Shown here in pieces: positions 1-6,689 of a DNA stretch of 64,000 nucleotides. The stretch covers positions 62,001 to 126,000 of the forward strand of contig NZ_CP014750.1 of the NCBI RefSeq assembly GCF_001592435.1. The letters are read 5' to 3'. How positions within the stretch are numbered: the stretch's first letter is position 1; each line of letters begins with the position of its first letter. The notes beneath the pieces were generated by a model. That model saw only the letters and a list, made by a program, of their open reading frames with translations, had not been told where the DNA came from and did no database searches. This stretch comes from Thermococcus peptonophilus. Its GTDB lineage: Archaea; Methanobacteriota_B; Thermococci; Thermococcales; Thermococcaceae. Made by a program: the position numbers and the translations under genes.

Positions 1-211
1 GGGAGTTTCAAGGGCGTAGCGTATGCCCCTGATTCCCGTTGCGGAGAGTGCATCTAGAACCCCCTTCGGCCCAAGAACCTTAACCGCGAGAACGCTTATA
101 TCTCTGTTCAGGGACATTATGGGATTGTAAAAGACGGGGGCATCGTATATTCTCTCTGCCTTTGGTACGAGGATCCTCGCGAGACCTTCCTTTACCTCCA
201 CAAGCTTCATT
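1..211 (-). CDS. trm1: tRNA (guanine(26)-N(2))-dimethyltransferase, N-terminal part (cut by window edge)
   Basis: Only the first 70 codons are inside the window; the gene runs off the left edge. The translation starts [17 protein letters not shown] and continues with [15 protein letters not shown] and a [19 protein letters not shown] segment. That segment is the SAM-binding start of archaeal Trm1, which makes N2,N2-dimethylguanosine at tRNA position 26. The Asn-Pro-x-Met and the [10 protein letters not shown] motif are what I recognise. The ATG follows GGTGAGA. It is the last of three minus-strand genes after the HAD phosphatase and L35Ae, 44 bases below the L35Ae stop. Confidence 0.85.
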
Positions 212-255
212 CTCTCACCGGATAAAGAAAAGGTAGGGGCCTTAAAGGAGTTGCG

Positions 256-516
256 TCAGAGGATTTCAACGTAGTCGCCAAGGGCCTGACCCGGAAGGCC
301 GGGCTTGAAGACTGCCTTAACCTCGCCGCGGGTACCGTGAGTCCTGACGATCTTTCCGATGAGCTTCCTCCCAGTTGGAGTCCTCCAGACAACCCTCCTG
401 CCGATGAGCCTCGCCGCGTTGCCCCTGTCGTTGACGTCGAGCGGCTTGAGAATCACTCTGTTTGGATCCCTGTGCTCGTGGGACCCAGCGTAGGACAGAA
501 CGACGGCCTTCCTCAC
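256..516 (-). CDS. rpl35ae: 50S ribosomal protein L35Ae
   Basis: An 86-residue protein of the large ribosomal subunit family L35Ae (eL33). Visible family features are VVLSYAGS near the N terminus, the central [20 protein letters not shown] segment and the C-terminal [15 protein letters not shown] chose the GTG at 516, which gives MRKAVVLSY and matches the family start. The GTGs at 525 and 522 lie inside the GGGGGTGGTGG purine-rich stretch that looks like the ribosome binding site. It sits between the HAD phosphatase and trm1, a small translation-related minus-strand group. Confidence 0.93.
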   Translation of the reverse strand: MRKAVVLSYAGSHEHRDPNRVILKPLDVNDRGNAARLIGRRVVWRTPTGRKLIGKIVRTHGTRGEVKAVFKPGLPGQALGDYVEIL

Positions 517-595
517 GACCACCACCCCCTTAGCCCTTGGCTAAGGTGTGGTGCCGTTCATAGGTTAAGCGGGCAGTTTTTAAAAATTTCGAGTC

Positions 596-1249
596 TCACA
601 GAAACTCCGAGAGGCCCTCATCTATGTCGAGCACCTCTCTCAGTGACTTTATTTTCAGGAAATTCTGCCTCTCGAAGAGCAGGGCAACGTCGCTCTTATG
701 GGGCGATGCCTTTTGGACGAGCAGGGTGTTTTCATCGAGGATGTACGTGAACCTGCTGGGGCTGTCGTCGATCCAAACAAATGGTTCGTCCGGATAAAGT
801 TCCCTAAGGGTCTCAAACTTCGTGAGCATATCCTTGGTGCTCTTAAAGGTGATCACCTCGTCGAACTCGTCGTACCACTTTGTCCTCTTGAGGAATATTA
901 CCTTGCCGCCTGGATAGGTGTGCTCGCCGGAGAAGCTGATAACCGTTCTCCCGCGCTTTCTTAGAGTTCTGATGACTCTCCTCGCGTGTGGAAAGTCTTT
1001 GATGTACTTGGGCATTTGACGGTAGTACTCGTGTATTGTACCTTGAGCGACGAGCTCGTGGATGACTCCGAGATGCTGGTATGTTAGTTTGCCCTTTATA
1101 AAGAGGAACAGCGCCTTATAGTACTCGTCGTAGAGGTCGCTCTCTATCACCGCAGGGATTGTCTTCTCGATGGCTATCCGCAGGGCCTTCTCGACGGCGC
1201 CGGTGCTGTCCACAAGGGTTCCATCGAAATCAAAGAGATAGACGACCAC
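596..1249 (-). CDS. HAD-superfamily phosphatase
   Basis: A 217-residue haloacid dehalogenase-type hydrolase. Motif I is at the very start (YLFDFDGTLVDST, with the nucleophile and general-acid Asp pair). Motif II is the TVISFSGEHT region near residue 105, and motif IV is FVWIDDSPSR near residue 160. The cap between motifs I and II is helical. The substrate cannot be told from sequence. The start is taken as the GTG at 1249 because AGGTGTCAGGA lies just upstream, the same spacing as other starts here; a GTG at 1258 would add three residues. Confidence 0.8.
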   Translation of the reverse strand: MVVYLFDFDGTLVDSTGAVEKALRIAIEKTIPAVIESDLYDEYYKALFLFIKGKLTYQHLGVIHELVAQGTIHEYYRQMPKYIKDFPHARRVIRTLRKRGRTVISFSGEHTYPGGKVIFLKRTKWYDEFDEVITFKSTKDMLTKFETLRELYPDEPFVWIDDSPSRFTYILDENTLLVQKASPHKSDVALLFERQNFLKIKSLREVLDIDEGLSEFL

Positions 1250-1340
1250 TCCTGACACCTAGCTGACAGTAAACACTGGAGTTTATATTCCTTCCGAAAC
1301 TGTTTTATCTCTCCTGAGAGAGTCATCACTGGTGGTCAGA

Positions 1341-2387
1341 ATGCGGATCGAGAGGCTGAAGGAGTTTATAGCCGAGAAAGAACTTGATGGAATTCTGATA
1401 ACGTACAAGCCTAACCTCTTCTACTTCACCGGTTCCGCCCCGGTTCTGGGGGGCTACCTCTTGGTTACTCCCGATGAGGAGCTCTTCCTCGTCCCACAGC
1501 TCGAGTATGAAGAGGCCAAGGAGAACTCGAGAGTCCCAGTTGAGTATTTCAAGAAAGGGGCTGACCTGTACGAGAAATTGAAGGCCTTCAATCTCAAGAG
1601 GCTCGGCATCGAGGGAAGGACGAGCTACTCCAGCGTCCAGAGCCTTAAGGAGAAGGTTGGCGTTGAGGAGTTTGCCGTCGTTGACGATGTCATCAAGGAG
1701 CTGAGAATGGTTAAGACGCCCGAGGAGATCGAGGTCATAAAGCGGGCCTGTCAGATAGCGGACAAGGCCATGCTCGTCGCCATAGAAGAGGTGCGTGAGG
1801 GGGTCAGGGAGAGGGAAGTCGCGGCCAAGATGGAGTACGTTATGAAGATGGAGGGGGCTGAAAAGACGGCATTCGACACGATAATAGCAAGCGGCTGGCG
1901 CTCGGCACTTCCGCACGGAATAGCGAGCGACAAGAGAATTGAGAGGGGAGAGCTCGTTGTCATCGACGAGGGGGCACTCTTCAACCACTACCACTCCGAC
2001 ATAACGAGGACCGTCGTAGCCGGCTCGCCAAACGAGAAGCAGAGGGAAATCTACGAGATTGTCCTTGAGGCACAGAAGAAGGGCGTCGAAGAGGCAAGGC
2101 CAGGGATAACCGCCAAAGAGCTTGACACAATAGTCAGGGACGTAATAGCGGAATACGGCTATGGAGACTACTTCATCCACTCGACTGGTCACGGTGTCGG
2201 CCTTGAGATACACGAGTGGCCCGGGATAAACCAGAACGACGAGACCGTTCTCAAGCCGGGGATGGTGATAACCATCGAGCCTGGCATCTACATCCCAAAG
2301 TTCGGTGGGGTAAGGATAGAGGACACGATAGTCATAACCGAAAACGGCGCCGAGAGGCTCACGAAGACGGAGAGGGAGCTGATCTGA
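1341..2387 (+). CDS. pepQ: Xaa-Pro dipeptidase (prolidase), M24 family
   Basis: A 348-residue metallopeptidase, the same length as the characterised Pyrococcus prolidase, that cleaves dipeptides with C-terminal proline. An N-terminal creatinase-like domain is followed by the pita-bread catalytic domain. The five metal ligands are visible: Asp in VVIDEGA (about residue 208), Asp in HSDITRT (about 219), His in STGHGVGLE (about 283), Glu in TIEPGIY (about 313) and Glu in VRIEDT (about 326). The ATG at 1341 follows GGTGGTCAG; an in-frame GTG at 1332 is part of that site. It is transcribed away from the HAD gene. Confidence 0.93.
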   Translation: MRIERLKEFIAEKELDGILITYKPNLFYFTGSAPVLGGYLLVTPDEELFLVPQLEYEEAKENSRVPVEYFKKGADLYEKLKAFNLKRLGIEGRTSYSSVQSLKEKVGVEEFAVVDDVIKELRMVKTPEEIEVIKRACQIADKAMLVAIEEVREGVREREVAAKMEYVMKMEGAEKTAFDTIIASGWRSALPHGIASDKRIERGELVVIDEGALFNHYHSDITRTVVAGSPNEKQREIYEIVLEAQKKGVEEARPGITAKELDTIVRDVIAEYGYGDYFIHSTGHGVGLEIHEWPGINQNDETVLKPGMVITIEPGIYIPKFGGVRIEDTIVITENGAERLTKTERELI

Positions 2388-2465
2388 GCGTTCTTTCTAT
2401 TTTCTCATTTCTCCTCGCGAAAGTTTATTAACCAGATTTTCTCTTTATGAAGCGGGGGAAAGCCT

Positions 2466-2663
2466 ATGGAGGCAGGTGTTGAAAAGCTCATCCTTCGCGA
2501 ACTGAAGGAGATAAAGGAGGAGCTAAAGATCCTGAACTCAAAAATCGATAACTTCACAGGTTACTTTGATCTTGATGAGAAAGAGATAGAAGAACTTTAC
2601 AGAGAGCTTAAAGACGCAAAGAAGCACGGCAGGAGGCTGGAGGACGTCCTCAATGAGCTATGA
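2466..2663 (+). CDS. Antitoxin-like small protein of a RelBE-type pair
   Basis: A 65-residue acidic, helical protein with a heptad-like N-terminal half (EKLILRELKEIKEELKILN) and a charged C-terminal half ending in RRLEDVLNEL. Its size, charge and position directly before a RelE-like toxin are those of an antitoxin; no DNA-binding motif is clear. A TATA-like GTTTATTAACC lies at about 2424-2434 and GGGGGAAAG precedes the ATG. The last 11 bases overlap the toxin gene, so translation is probably coupled. The function is inferred from context. Confidence 0.7.
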   Translation: MEAGVEKLILRELKEIKEELKILNSKIDNFTGYFDLDEKEIEELYRELKDAKKHGRRLEDVLNEL

Positions 2664-2913
2664 ACTAATCCTGAGTGGAAAAAGTGAAAAAGCACTAAAA
2701 AAAGCTCCTCCTGAAGATAGAAAGCGAATTGTTAGTGCTCTTTTTAAACTGAAGGAGAATCCCTGGGCAATGCAATACAAGAAGCTTAGAGGCCATCCTT
2801 TCTATCGTGTCCGCGTTGGAGACTGGAGGATAATATACACCGTGGACGACGAGGCCAAGATCGTTTACGTTGTACGTTTAGGAAAGCGCGAAGGAGTCTA
2901 TGACAACCTTTGA
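2653..2913 (+). CDS. RelE/StbE-family mRNA interferase toxin
   Basis: An 86-residue RelE/ParE-fold protein. It has the typical elements: LSGKSEKALKKAPPEDRKRI, LKENPWAMQYKKLRG, HPFYRVRVGDWRIIYTVDD and a final strand IVYVVRLGKREGVYDNL. The R-V-R-x-G-D-W-R-I-I-Y core is the family signature and holds the basic residues expected at a ribosome-dependent RNase centre. It overlaps the antitoxin gene upstream by 11 bases and ends 11 bases before pelota, so the pair is transcribed into a ribosome-rescue gene. Confidence 0.85.
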   Translation: MSYELILSGKSEKALKKAPPEDRKRIVSALFKLKENPWAMQYKKLRGHPFYRVRVGDWRIIYTVDDEAKIVYVVRLGKREGVYDNL

Positions 2914-2924
2914 GAGGTGATAAA

Positions 2925-3998
2925 ATGCAGATACTCGAAGAGAAGCCCAAGGAAGGCAAGGTCAAGGTGAAGGCGGAAACCCTTGACGACCTCTGGCACC
3001 TCTACCACATAATAGACCCCGGCGACATCGTCTACGCCAAAACCCTCAGGAAGCAGGCCCAGAGGGCTGATTCATTAAGGGCAGAGAAGGTTGAGGTTAT
3101 CCCAGTTTTCCTAGGCGTTAAAGCGGAGAAGATAAACTTCCACAAGTTCGCCAACCAGGTGCGCGTTACTGGCCCTATAGTCTACGCCAGCAGGGAGGAC
3201 GTTCCGCTCGGCAAGTACCACACGATAGCGATAGAGCAGGGAACCGTCGTGACAATCCAGAAGCCGCGGTGGAAGGAGCACCACATTGAGAGGCTCAGGG
3301 AGGCCGTTAAGGCCTCAAAGAGGGCGCGCGTAATGATAGTGGTTATTGACGATGGCGAGGCCGATATGGCGCTCGTGAGAGAGTACGGGGTTGAGATACT
3401 CAACAGCATACACCACAACCTCGGCGGGAAGAGATACAACACAGATAGAGAGAGCGAGGAGATGAAGTTCTTCCACGATGTGGCGAAGACGATGGAAGAA
3501 GTGATGAAGCGAGAGAACGTCGAGAAGGCCATCGTTGCAGGCCCGGGCTTTGTGAAAGAGGACTTCTACAAGTTCCTGAAGGAAAAGTACCCTGAGCTGG
3601 CTAAGAAGGTCGTTATAGAGGACACCAGCGTCACGGGAAGGACGGGCATCTATGAGGTCATAAAGCGCGGGGTCGTTGATAGGGTCTATCAGGAAAACCG
3701 CGTGGCGAAGGAAGTCCAGCTGGTTGAGAAAGTCCTTGAAAATATTGCCAGGAACAACGGGCTGGTTGCCTACGGTCTTAAGGAAGTCGAAGAAGCGGTG
3801 AACTACGGCGCGGTTGAGACCCTGTTGGTCCTCGACGAGCTCCTCAAGGGCGAACTCAGAGAGAAGGTCGAGGAGCTGATGGACGCTGTGAGGTACTCCC
3901 GCGGAGAGGTAGTTGTGGTCAGCTCGGAGCACGAAGGGGGAGAAAAGCTGAAGGCCTTGGGTGGGCTTGCGGCACTGCTGAGGTTCAGGGTGAAGTAG
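2925..3998 (+). CDS. pelA: Pelota (Dom34) ribosome rescue factor
   Basis: A 357-residue archaeal pelota, an eRF1-like protein that acts with aEF1A to release ribosomes stalled on mRNA. The N-terminal Sm-like domain (MQILEEKPKEGKVKVKAE, DLWHLYHIIDPGDIVYAKT) is followed by a central domain with VMIVVIDDGEADMALV and a C-terminal domain with KAIVAGPGFVKEDFYKFL, DTSVTGRTGIYEV and AVETLLVLDELL. No GGQ tripeptide is present, as expected for pelota. The ATG at 2925 follows GAGGTGATAAA. It lies directly behind a RelE-type toxin gene. Confidence 0.95.
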   Translation: MQILEEKPKEGKVKVKAETLDDLWHLYHIIDPGDIVYAKTLRKQAQRADSLRAEKVEVIPVFLGVKAEKINFHKFANQVRVTGPIVYASREDVPLGKYHTIAIEQGTVVTIQKPRWKEHHIERLREAVKASKRARVMIVVIDDGEADMALVREYGVEILNSIHHNLGGKRYNTDRESEEMKFFHDVAKTMEEVMKRENVEKAIVAGPGFVKEDFYKFLKEKYPELAKKVVIEDTSVTGRTGIYEVIKRGVVDRVYQENRVAKEVQLVEKVLENIARNNGLVAYGLKEVEEAVNYGAVETLLVLDELLKGELREKVEELMDAVRYSRGEVVVVSSEHEGGEKLKALGGLAALLRFRVK

Positions 3999-3999
3999 C

Positions 4000-5004
4000 T
4001 CAATTTCTCCCCCTTCTCTTGTATAGCATGGTGTAGGGATCTTCTGTAAACTCTGGGAACGGTCTTTCTTCGTTTCCTTCAACCAGAACCCTGTCCTTCT
4101 CTTCCGTGAACTCGCCCAGCTCAAATGCTAGAATTCCATTTTTAAGTAATTCTGTAATTAGGGAATTAACTTTTTCTGGAGGCGTTATGGCTATCAGCGT
4201 CCCCGTTGAGGAGACGCTCCAGGGTTCAAGGTCATAGAACTCCAGCACCTTCTTCACGAGCGGGTCAATGTGGAGCTTTTCCGGGTGGACTCTGAAGCCA
4301 ACTCCAGAGTTGTCCGCTATCTCGTGGAGGGCCGTTAAACCGCCCTCCGTTGCGTCGTGCATGCCCCTCACGAAGGGTTTAGCGATTAGTGCGTCAGGAA
4401 CAACAGTTTCGAAATAGAAGGAGCGCTTGAGCCTCATGAGCTCTTTCTTACTAAGAACTTTTGAGAGTTCATCAGCCCTGAAATAGGCCGCCGAAACCGC
4501 AAATTCGAGGCCGACCTTGGCGGTTACTACTATTCTGTCCCCGGGCTTGGCGAGGGGAAGTTTCAGCTGGCTTTTCCTAACTATCCCCATCGCCGTCGTT
4601 GTCGCCGTTGGCTCGGAGATGCTCGGATAAACACCGGTGTGGCCGCCGATTATTGTCGAGCCGTACTTATGGCATTCCGCGTTTAGGTCTTTCATCGTTG
4701 CCTCAAGGAATTCCCTCGAAGTCCCTTCGGGGAAGAGGAGGTCAACGACGAGCCACCTCGGCCTTGCCCCGAAAACCGCCACATCACTTGAAGCAAAGTG
4801 GTAGGCGAAAAAGCCGAAGGTCTCCTCTGGAACGCCGAGTATGGGGTCGGTGGCGACCACGAGGTAGTGGTCATCGTTGTATTCAAGAACAGCCGAGTCA
4901 AATCCCTCTCTCGGCCCGTGGATTACCTTACTATCTTCCACTCCAAGATTGGGAAAGACGACCTCGCGAAGGAGATCATTTCTCAGCTTTCCTAGCGGGA
5001 GCAC
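4000..5004 (-). CDS. PurM/HypE-like AIR synthase-related protein
   Basis: About 334 residues with the two-domain PurM fold shared by AIR synthase, SelD, ThiL and HypE. Visible elements are PLGKLRNDLL, the Asp-containing FDSAVLEYNDDHYLVVATDPI strand that binds ATP-Mg in this superfamily, ASSDVAVFGARPRW, IIGGHTGVYPS, MHDATEGGLTALHEIAD and STGTLIAITPP. The C-terminal cysteine of HypE is absent. The GTG at 5004 is preferred because GGAGGGA ends six bases upstream of it; a TTG at 5019 is the alternative. It overlaps the upstream PP-loop gene by about 29 bases. The reaction is unknown. Confidence 0.8.
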   Translation of the reverse strand: MLPLGKLRNDLLREVVFPNLGVEDSKVIHGPREGFDSAVLEYNDDHYLVVATDPILGVPEETFGFFAYHFASSDVAVFGARPRWLVVDLLFPEGTSREFLEATMKDLNAECHKYGSTIIGGHTGVYPSISEPTATTTAMGIVRKSQLKLPLAKPGDRIVVTAKVGLEFAVSAAYFRADELSKVLSKKELMRLKRSFYFETVVPDALIAKPFVRGMHDATEGGLTALHEIADNSGVGFRVHPEKLHIDPLVKKVLEFYDLEPWSVSSTGTLIAITPPEKVNSLITELLKNGILAFELGEFTEEKDRVLVEGNEERPFPEFTEDPYTMLYKRRGRN

Positions 5005-5794
5005 CAACGTTCCCTCCAAAGCGCCTGATTATCGACCTGACCTCCTCCAGCGTCTCCTCGTCGCAGTCCCAGCACATTATCTCGAAGCTCGGGACGCGAA
5101 CGCTCACCCTGACCTTTCTCCTCCTCGCTACCTTGCTCACTTCATAGTTCACCTTGTAGGCTAAATCCATGAGTTGGGGAGTTACTATTTGTTCCTTGTC
5201 TATGTACTGGAGCGGACAGCCCTCTCTCCACTGTCTCCGCCTCGCGTGCTCATACATGCGGTAGGGCCTTATCCCTGCTTCTTCTGCGAGTCTCTCAACG
5301 ACGTCGGCGGGATACTTTATCAGAGGGCGGAAGAACGGGATACCAATTCTCGGGATCTCGCAGAGCTGGATGTCCCCCTCGCACTGGTCGAGGAGGGCGC
5401 CGATTATCTTGTCGTTCGCATTATCGCCTTTGGCTAAAACGTCGAAGCCGTTGTTGAGGGCGAACCACTTGGCATTCCAGAGCATCACCTTCTTGCAGTT
5501 GATGCAGACCGGCCCTTTTCTGCCGGCAGCCTCGCGGAGGAGGCCCTCTGTTACGTCCACGAGGTAGTGCTCGACGCCGAGCTTCTTGGTGAATTTCATC
5601 GCCCATCTTAGGGTTTCTTTCCAGCTCCAGCGGTGGAAGAAGGTGAGAGCCGAGACTTCGAGGCCCGCTTCTTTTAGGATGTGGAGGGCTAGAGAACTGT
5701 CTTTTCCCCCAGAGAACAGCATAAGAATCTGTTTTTCGAAAAGACCCCTTTTTTCGGCAAATCTTCTTGTGTCTTCTATGACTTCCGCGAGCAT
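4976..5794 (-). CDS. PP-loop N-type ATP pyrophosphatase (TtcA/TilS-like)
   Basis: A 272-residue adenylating enzyme. The PP-loop MLFSGGKDSSLALHIL lies near residue 30. It also has paired cysteines: CINCKKVMLWNA near residue 97, a lone Cys in EGCPLQYI and CWDCDEE near 240. PP-loop plus Cys pairs is the pattern of tRNA thiolases of the TtcA/TtuA group, so a sulfur-transfer role is plausible but not shown. A TATA-like TTTTTAACG at about 5813-5822 sits about 25 bases upstream of the ATG and no ribosome binding site is seen, so the mRNA may be leaderless. The 3' end overlaps the PurM-like gene. Confidence 0.82.
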   Translation of the reverse strand: MLAEVIEDTRRFAEKRGLFEKQILMLFSGGKDSSLALHILKEAGLEVSALTFFHRWSWKETLRWAMKFTKKLGVEHYLVDVTEGLLREAAGRKGPVCINCKKVMLWNAKWFALNNGFDVLAKGDNANDKIIGALLDQCEGDIQLCEIPRIGIPFFRPLIKYPADVVERLAEEAGIRPYRMYEHARRRQWREGCPLQYIDKEQIVTPQLMDLAYKVNYEVSKVARRRKVRVSVRVPSFEIMCWDCDEETLEEVRSIIRRFGGNVGAPARKAEK

Positions 5795-5825
5795 AAAGAA
5801 AGTTTGAAAAGGGCGTTAAAAATCT

Positions 5826-6191
5826 TCAGACCTCCACCTTGCCGAGCCACTGTTCTGCCAGGTCTCCCGCGATTGGGAACTTGTAGCGCTCCCCCTGGTA
5901 GGCCTTGACCATGCCGACAATCCAGACAATAAGGCCTATTAAACCGAGGAGATCCGCGATAATCCAGCCGAGGAGTGGTATGTACGAGAAGATCTTGATG
6001 GCAATCCACAGCGGAAGAAAGATTATCGTTGACTGCATAGCATGGAAACGGACGAGATCGCTTTCCTTCTCAAGGAGCAGGAGTATTATCCCGCTAACCC
6101 ACCACAACAGGTATGCAAGCAGTCCCTCGACGTTCTCATCAAGGCCGAGAGAAGTCCTCTTTAGTGATGCCTCAGTTGGTGCTTCTTCCAT
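5826..6191 (-). CDS. DUF4870-type small membrane protein
   Basis: A 121-residue protein with three hydrophobic segments: LLAYLLWWVSGIILLLLE, TIIFLPLWIAIKIFSYI and LLGLIGLIVWIVGMVKAYQG. The pattern LVRFHAMQS between segments one and two is typical of the DUF4870/Tic20-like family, whose function is not established. The ATG follows GGAGGTATTAGCT. It is divergent from the feo operon with about 250 bases between them. Confidence 0.8.
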   Translation of the reverse strand: MEEAPTEASLKRTSLGLDENVEGLLAYLLWWVSGIILLLLEKESDLVRFHAMQSTIIFLPLWIAIKIFSYIPLLGWIIADLLGLIGLIVWIVGMVKAYQGERYKFPIAGDLAEQWLGKVEV

Positions 6192-6303
6192 AGCTAATAC
6201 CTCCTTCCCACCTTATGTGGATTGATTGCAGAATGGTTACAACTTCAGACTACATAAGACTTTGGATTTTTCATTTTTCATGAGTAGAGCCCTTTTTATC
6301 TGC

Positions 6304-6331
6304 AGTGCATAGTATAGCTAGTGCACTTTTT
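6304..6331 (+). other. Hairpin with T-run in the divergent DUF4870/feo intergenic region
   Basis: AGTGCA (6304-6309) pairs with TGCACT (6322-6327), with an inner TAG/CTA pair, and five T residues follow (6327-6331). No plus-strand gene ends here. A TATA-like CTTTTTATC lies just upstream at about 6292-6300. It could be a small transcript, an operator or chance. Confidence 0.3.
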
Positions 6332-6369
6332 GAACTTCTCCACTCTCCTCTTCGAACCGCTGAGTTTTG

Positions 6370-6431
6370 TTAGGCTCACCAAAGGCTTTTAAGGACATCG
6401 AGAGACTTGAATTGGGATTAGGAAAACCTAA
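6370..6431 (+). promoter_or_regulatory. feo operon promoter with two palindromic operators (DtxR-like iron box candidates)
   Basis: A TATA element CTTTTAAG lies at 6386-6393. Upstream of it at 6370-6383 is TTAGGCTCACCAAA and downstream, at the expected transcription start, is TTAGGAAAACCTAA (6418-6431). Both follow TTAGG-N4-CC(T/A)AA; the second is a perfect inverted repeat in its arms. The half-sites resemble DtxR/IdeR-type iron boxes, so iron-dependent repression of feoAB is the natural reading. The regulator is an inference; no DtxR gene is in the window. Confidence 0.65.
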
Positions 6432-6442
6432 CGGTGATGCTC

Positions 6443-6670
6443 ATGATCGTTCCATTGAGTTCGCTAAAGCCGGGGGAGAGGGGGATCGTCGTTAACATCC
6501 AAGGCGGTCCGGGGTTTCGGAACAGACTACTTGGAATGGGAATAACGCCCGGTGCAATAGTCCAGGTCATCGAAGCTTACAACCCGGGTCCAGTTATTGT
6601 CAATATTAGCGGAACTCGGTTTGCCGTAGGATGGGGTATGGCCTCGAGAATCCTTGTAAGGAAGCTTTAG
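6443..6670 (+). CDS. feoA: FeoA ferrous iron transport protein A
   Basis: A 75-residue SH3-like cytoplasmic partner of FeoB. It shows the family pattern PLSSLKPGERGIVVNIQGG, FRNRLLGMGITPGAIVQVI and a C-terminal FAVGWGMASRILVRKL. The ATG at 6443 is set by GGTGA five bases upstream; the GTG at 6434 and ATG at 6437 are inside that site. It is the first gene of feoA-feoB-feoC, 19 bases before feoB, and lies directly behind the two palindromic operators. Confidence 0.93.
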   Translation: MIVPLSSLKPGERGIVVNIQGGPGFRNRLLGMGITPGAIVQVIEAYNPGPVIVNISGTRFAVGWGMASRILVRKL

Positions 6671-6689
6671 GTTTTCTCGGGTGGTTAAA

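Noticed and set aside
1331-1337. Use of GTG 1332 as the prolidase start
   Set aside because: That GTG is part of the ribosome binding site GGTGGTC; the ATG at 1341 gives the normal family length.
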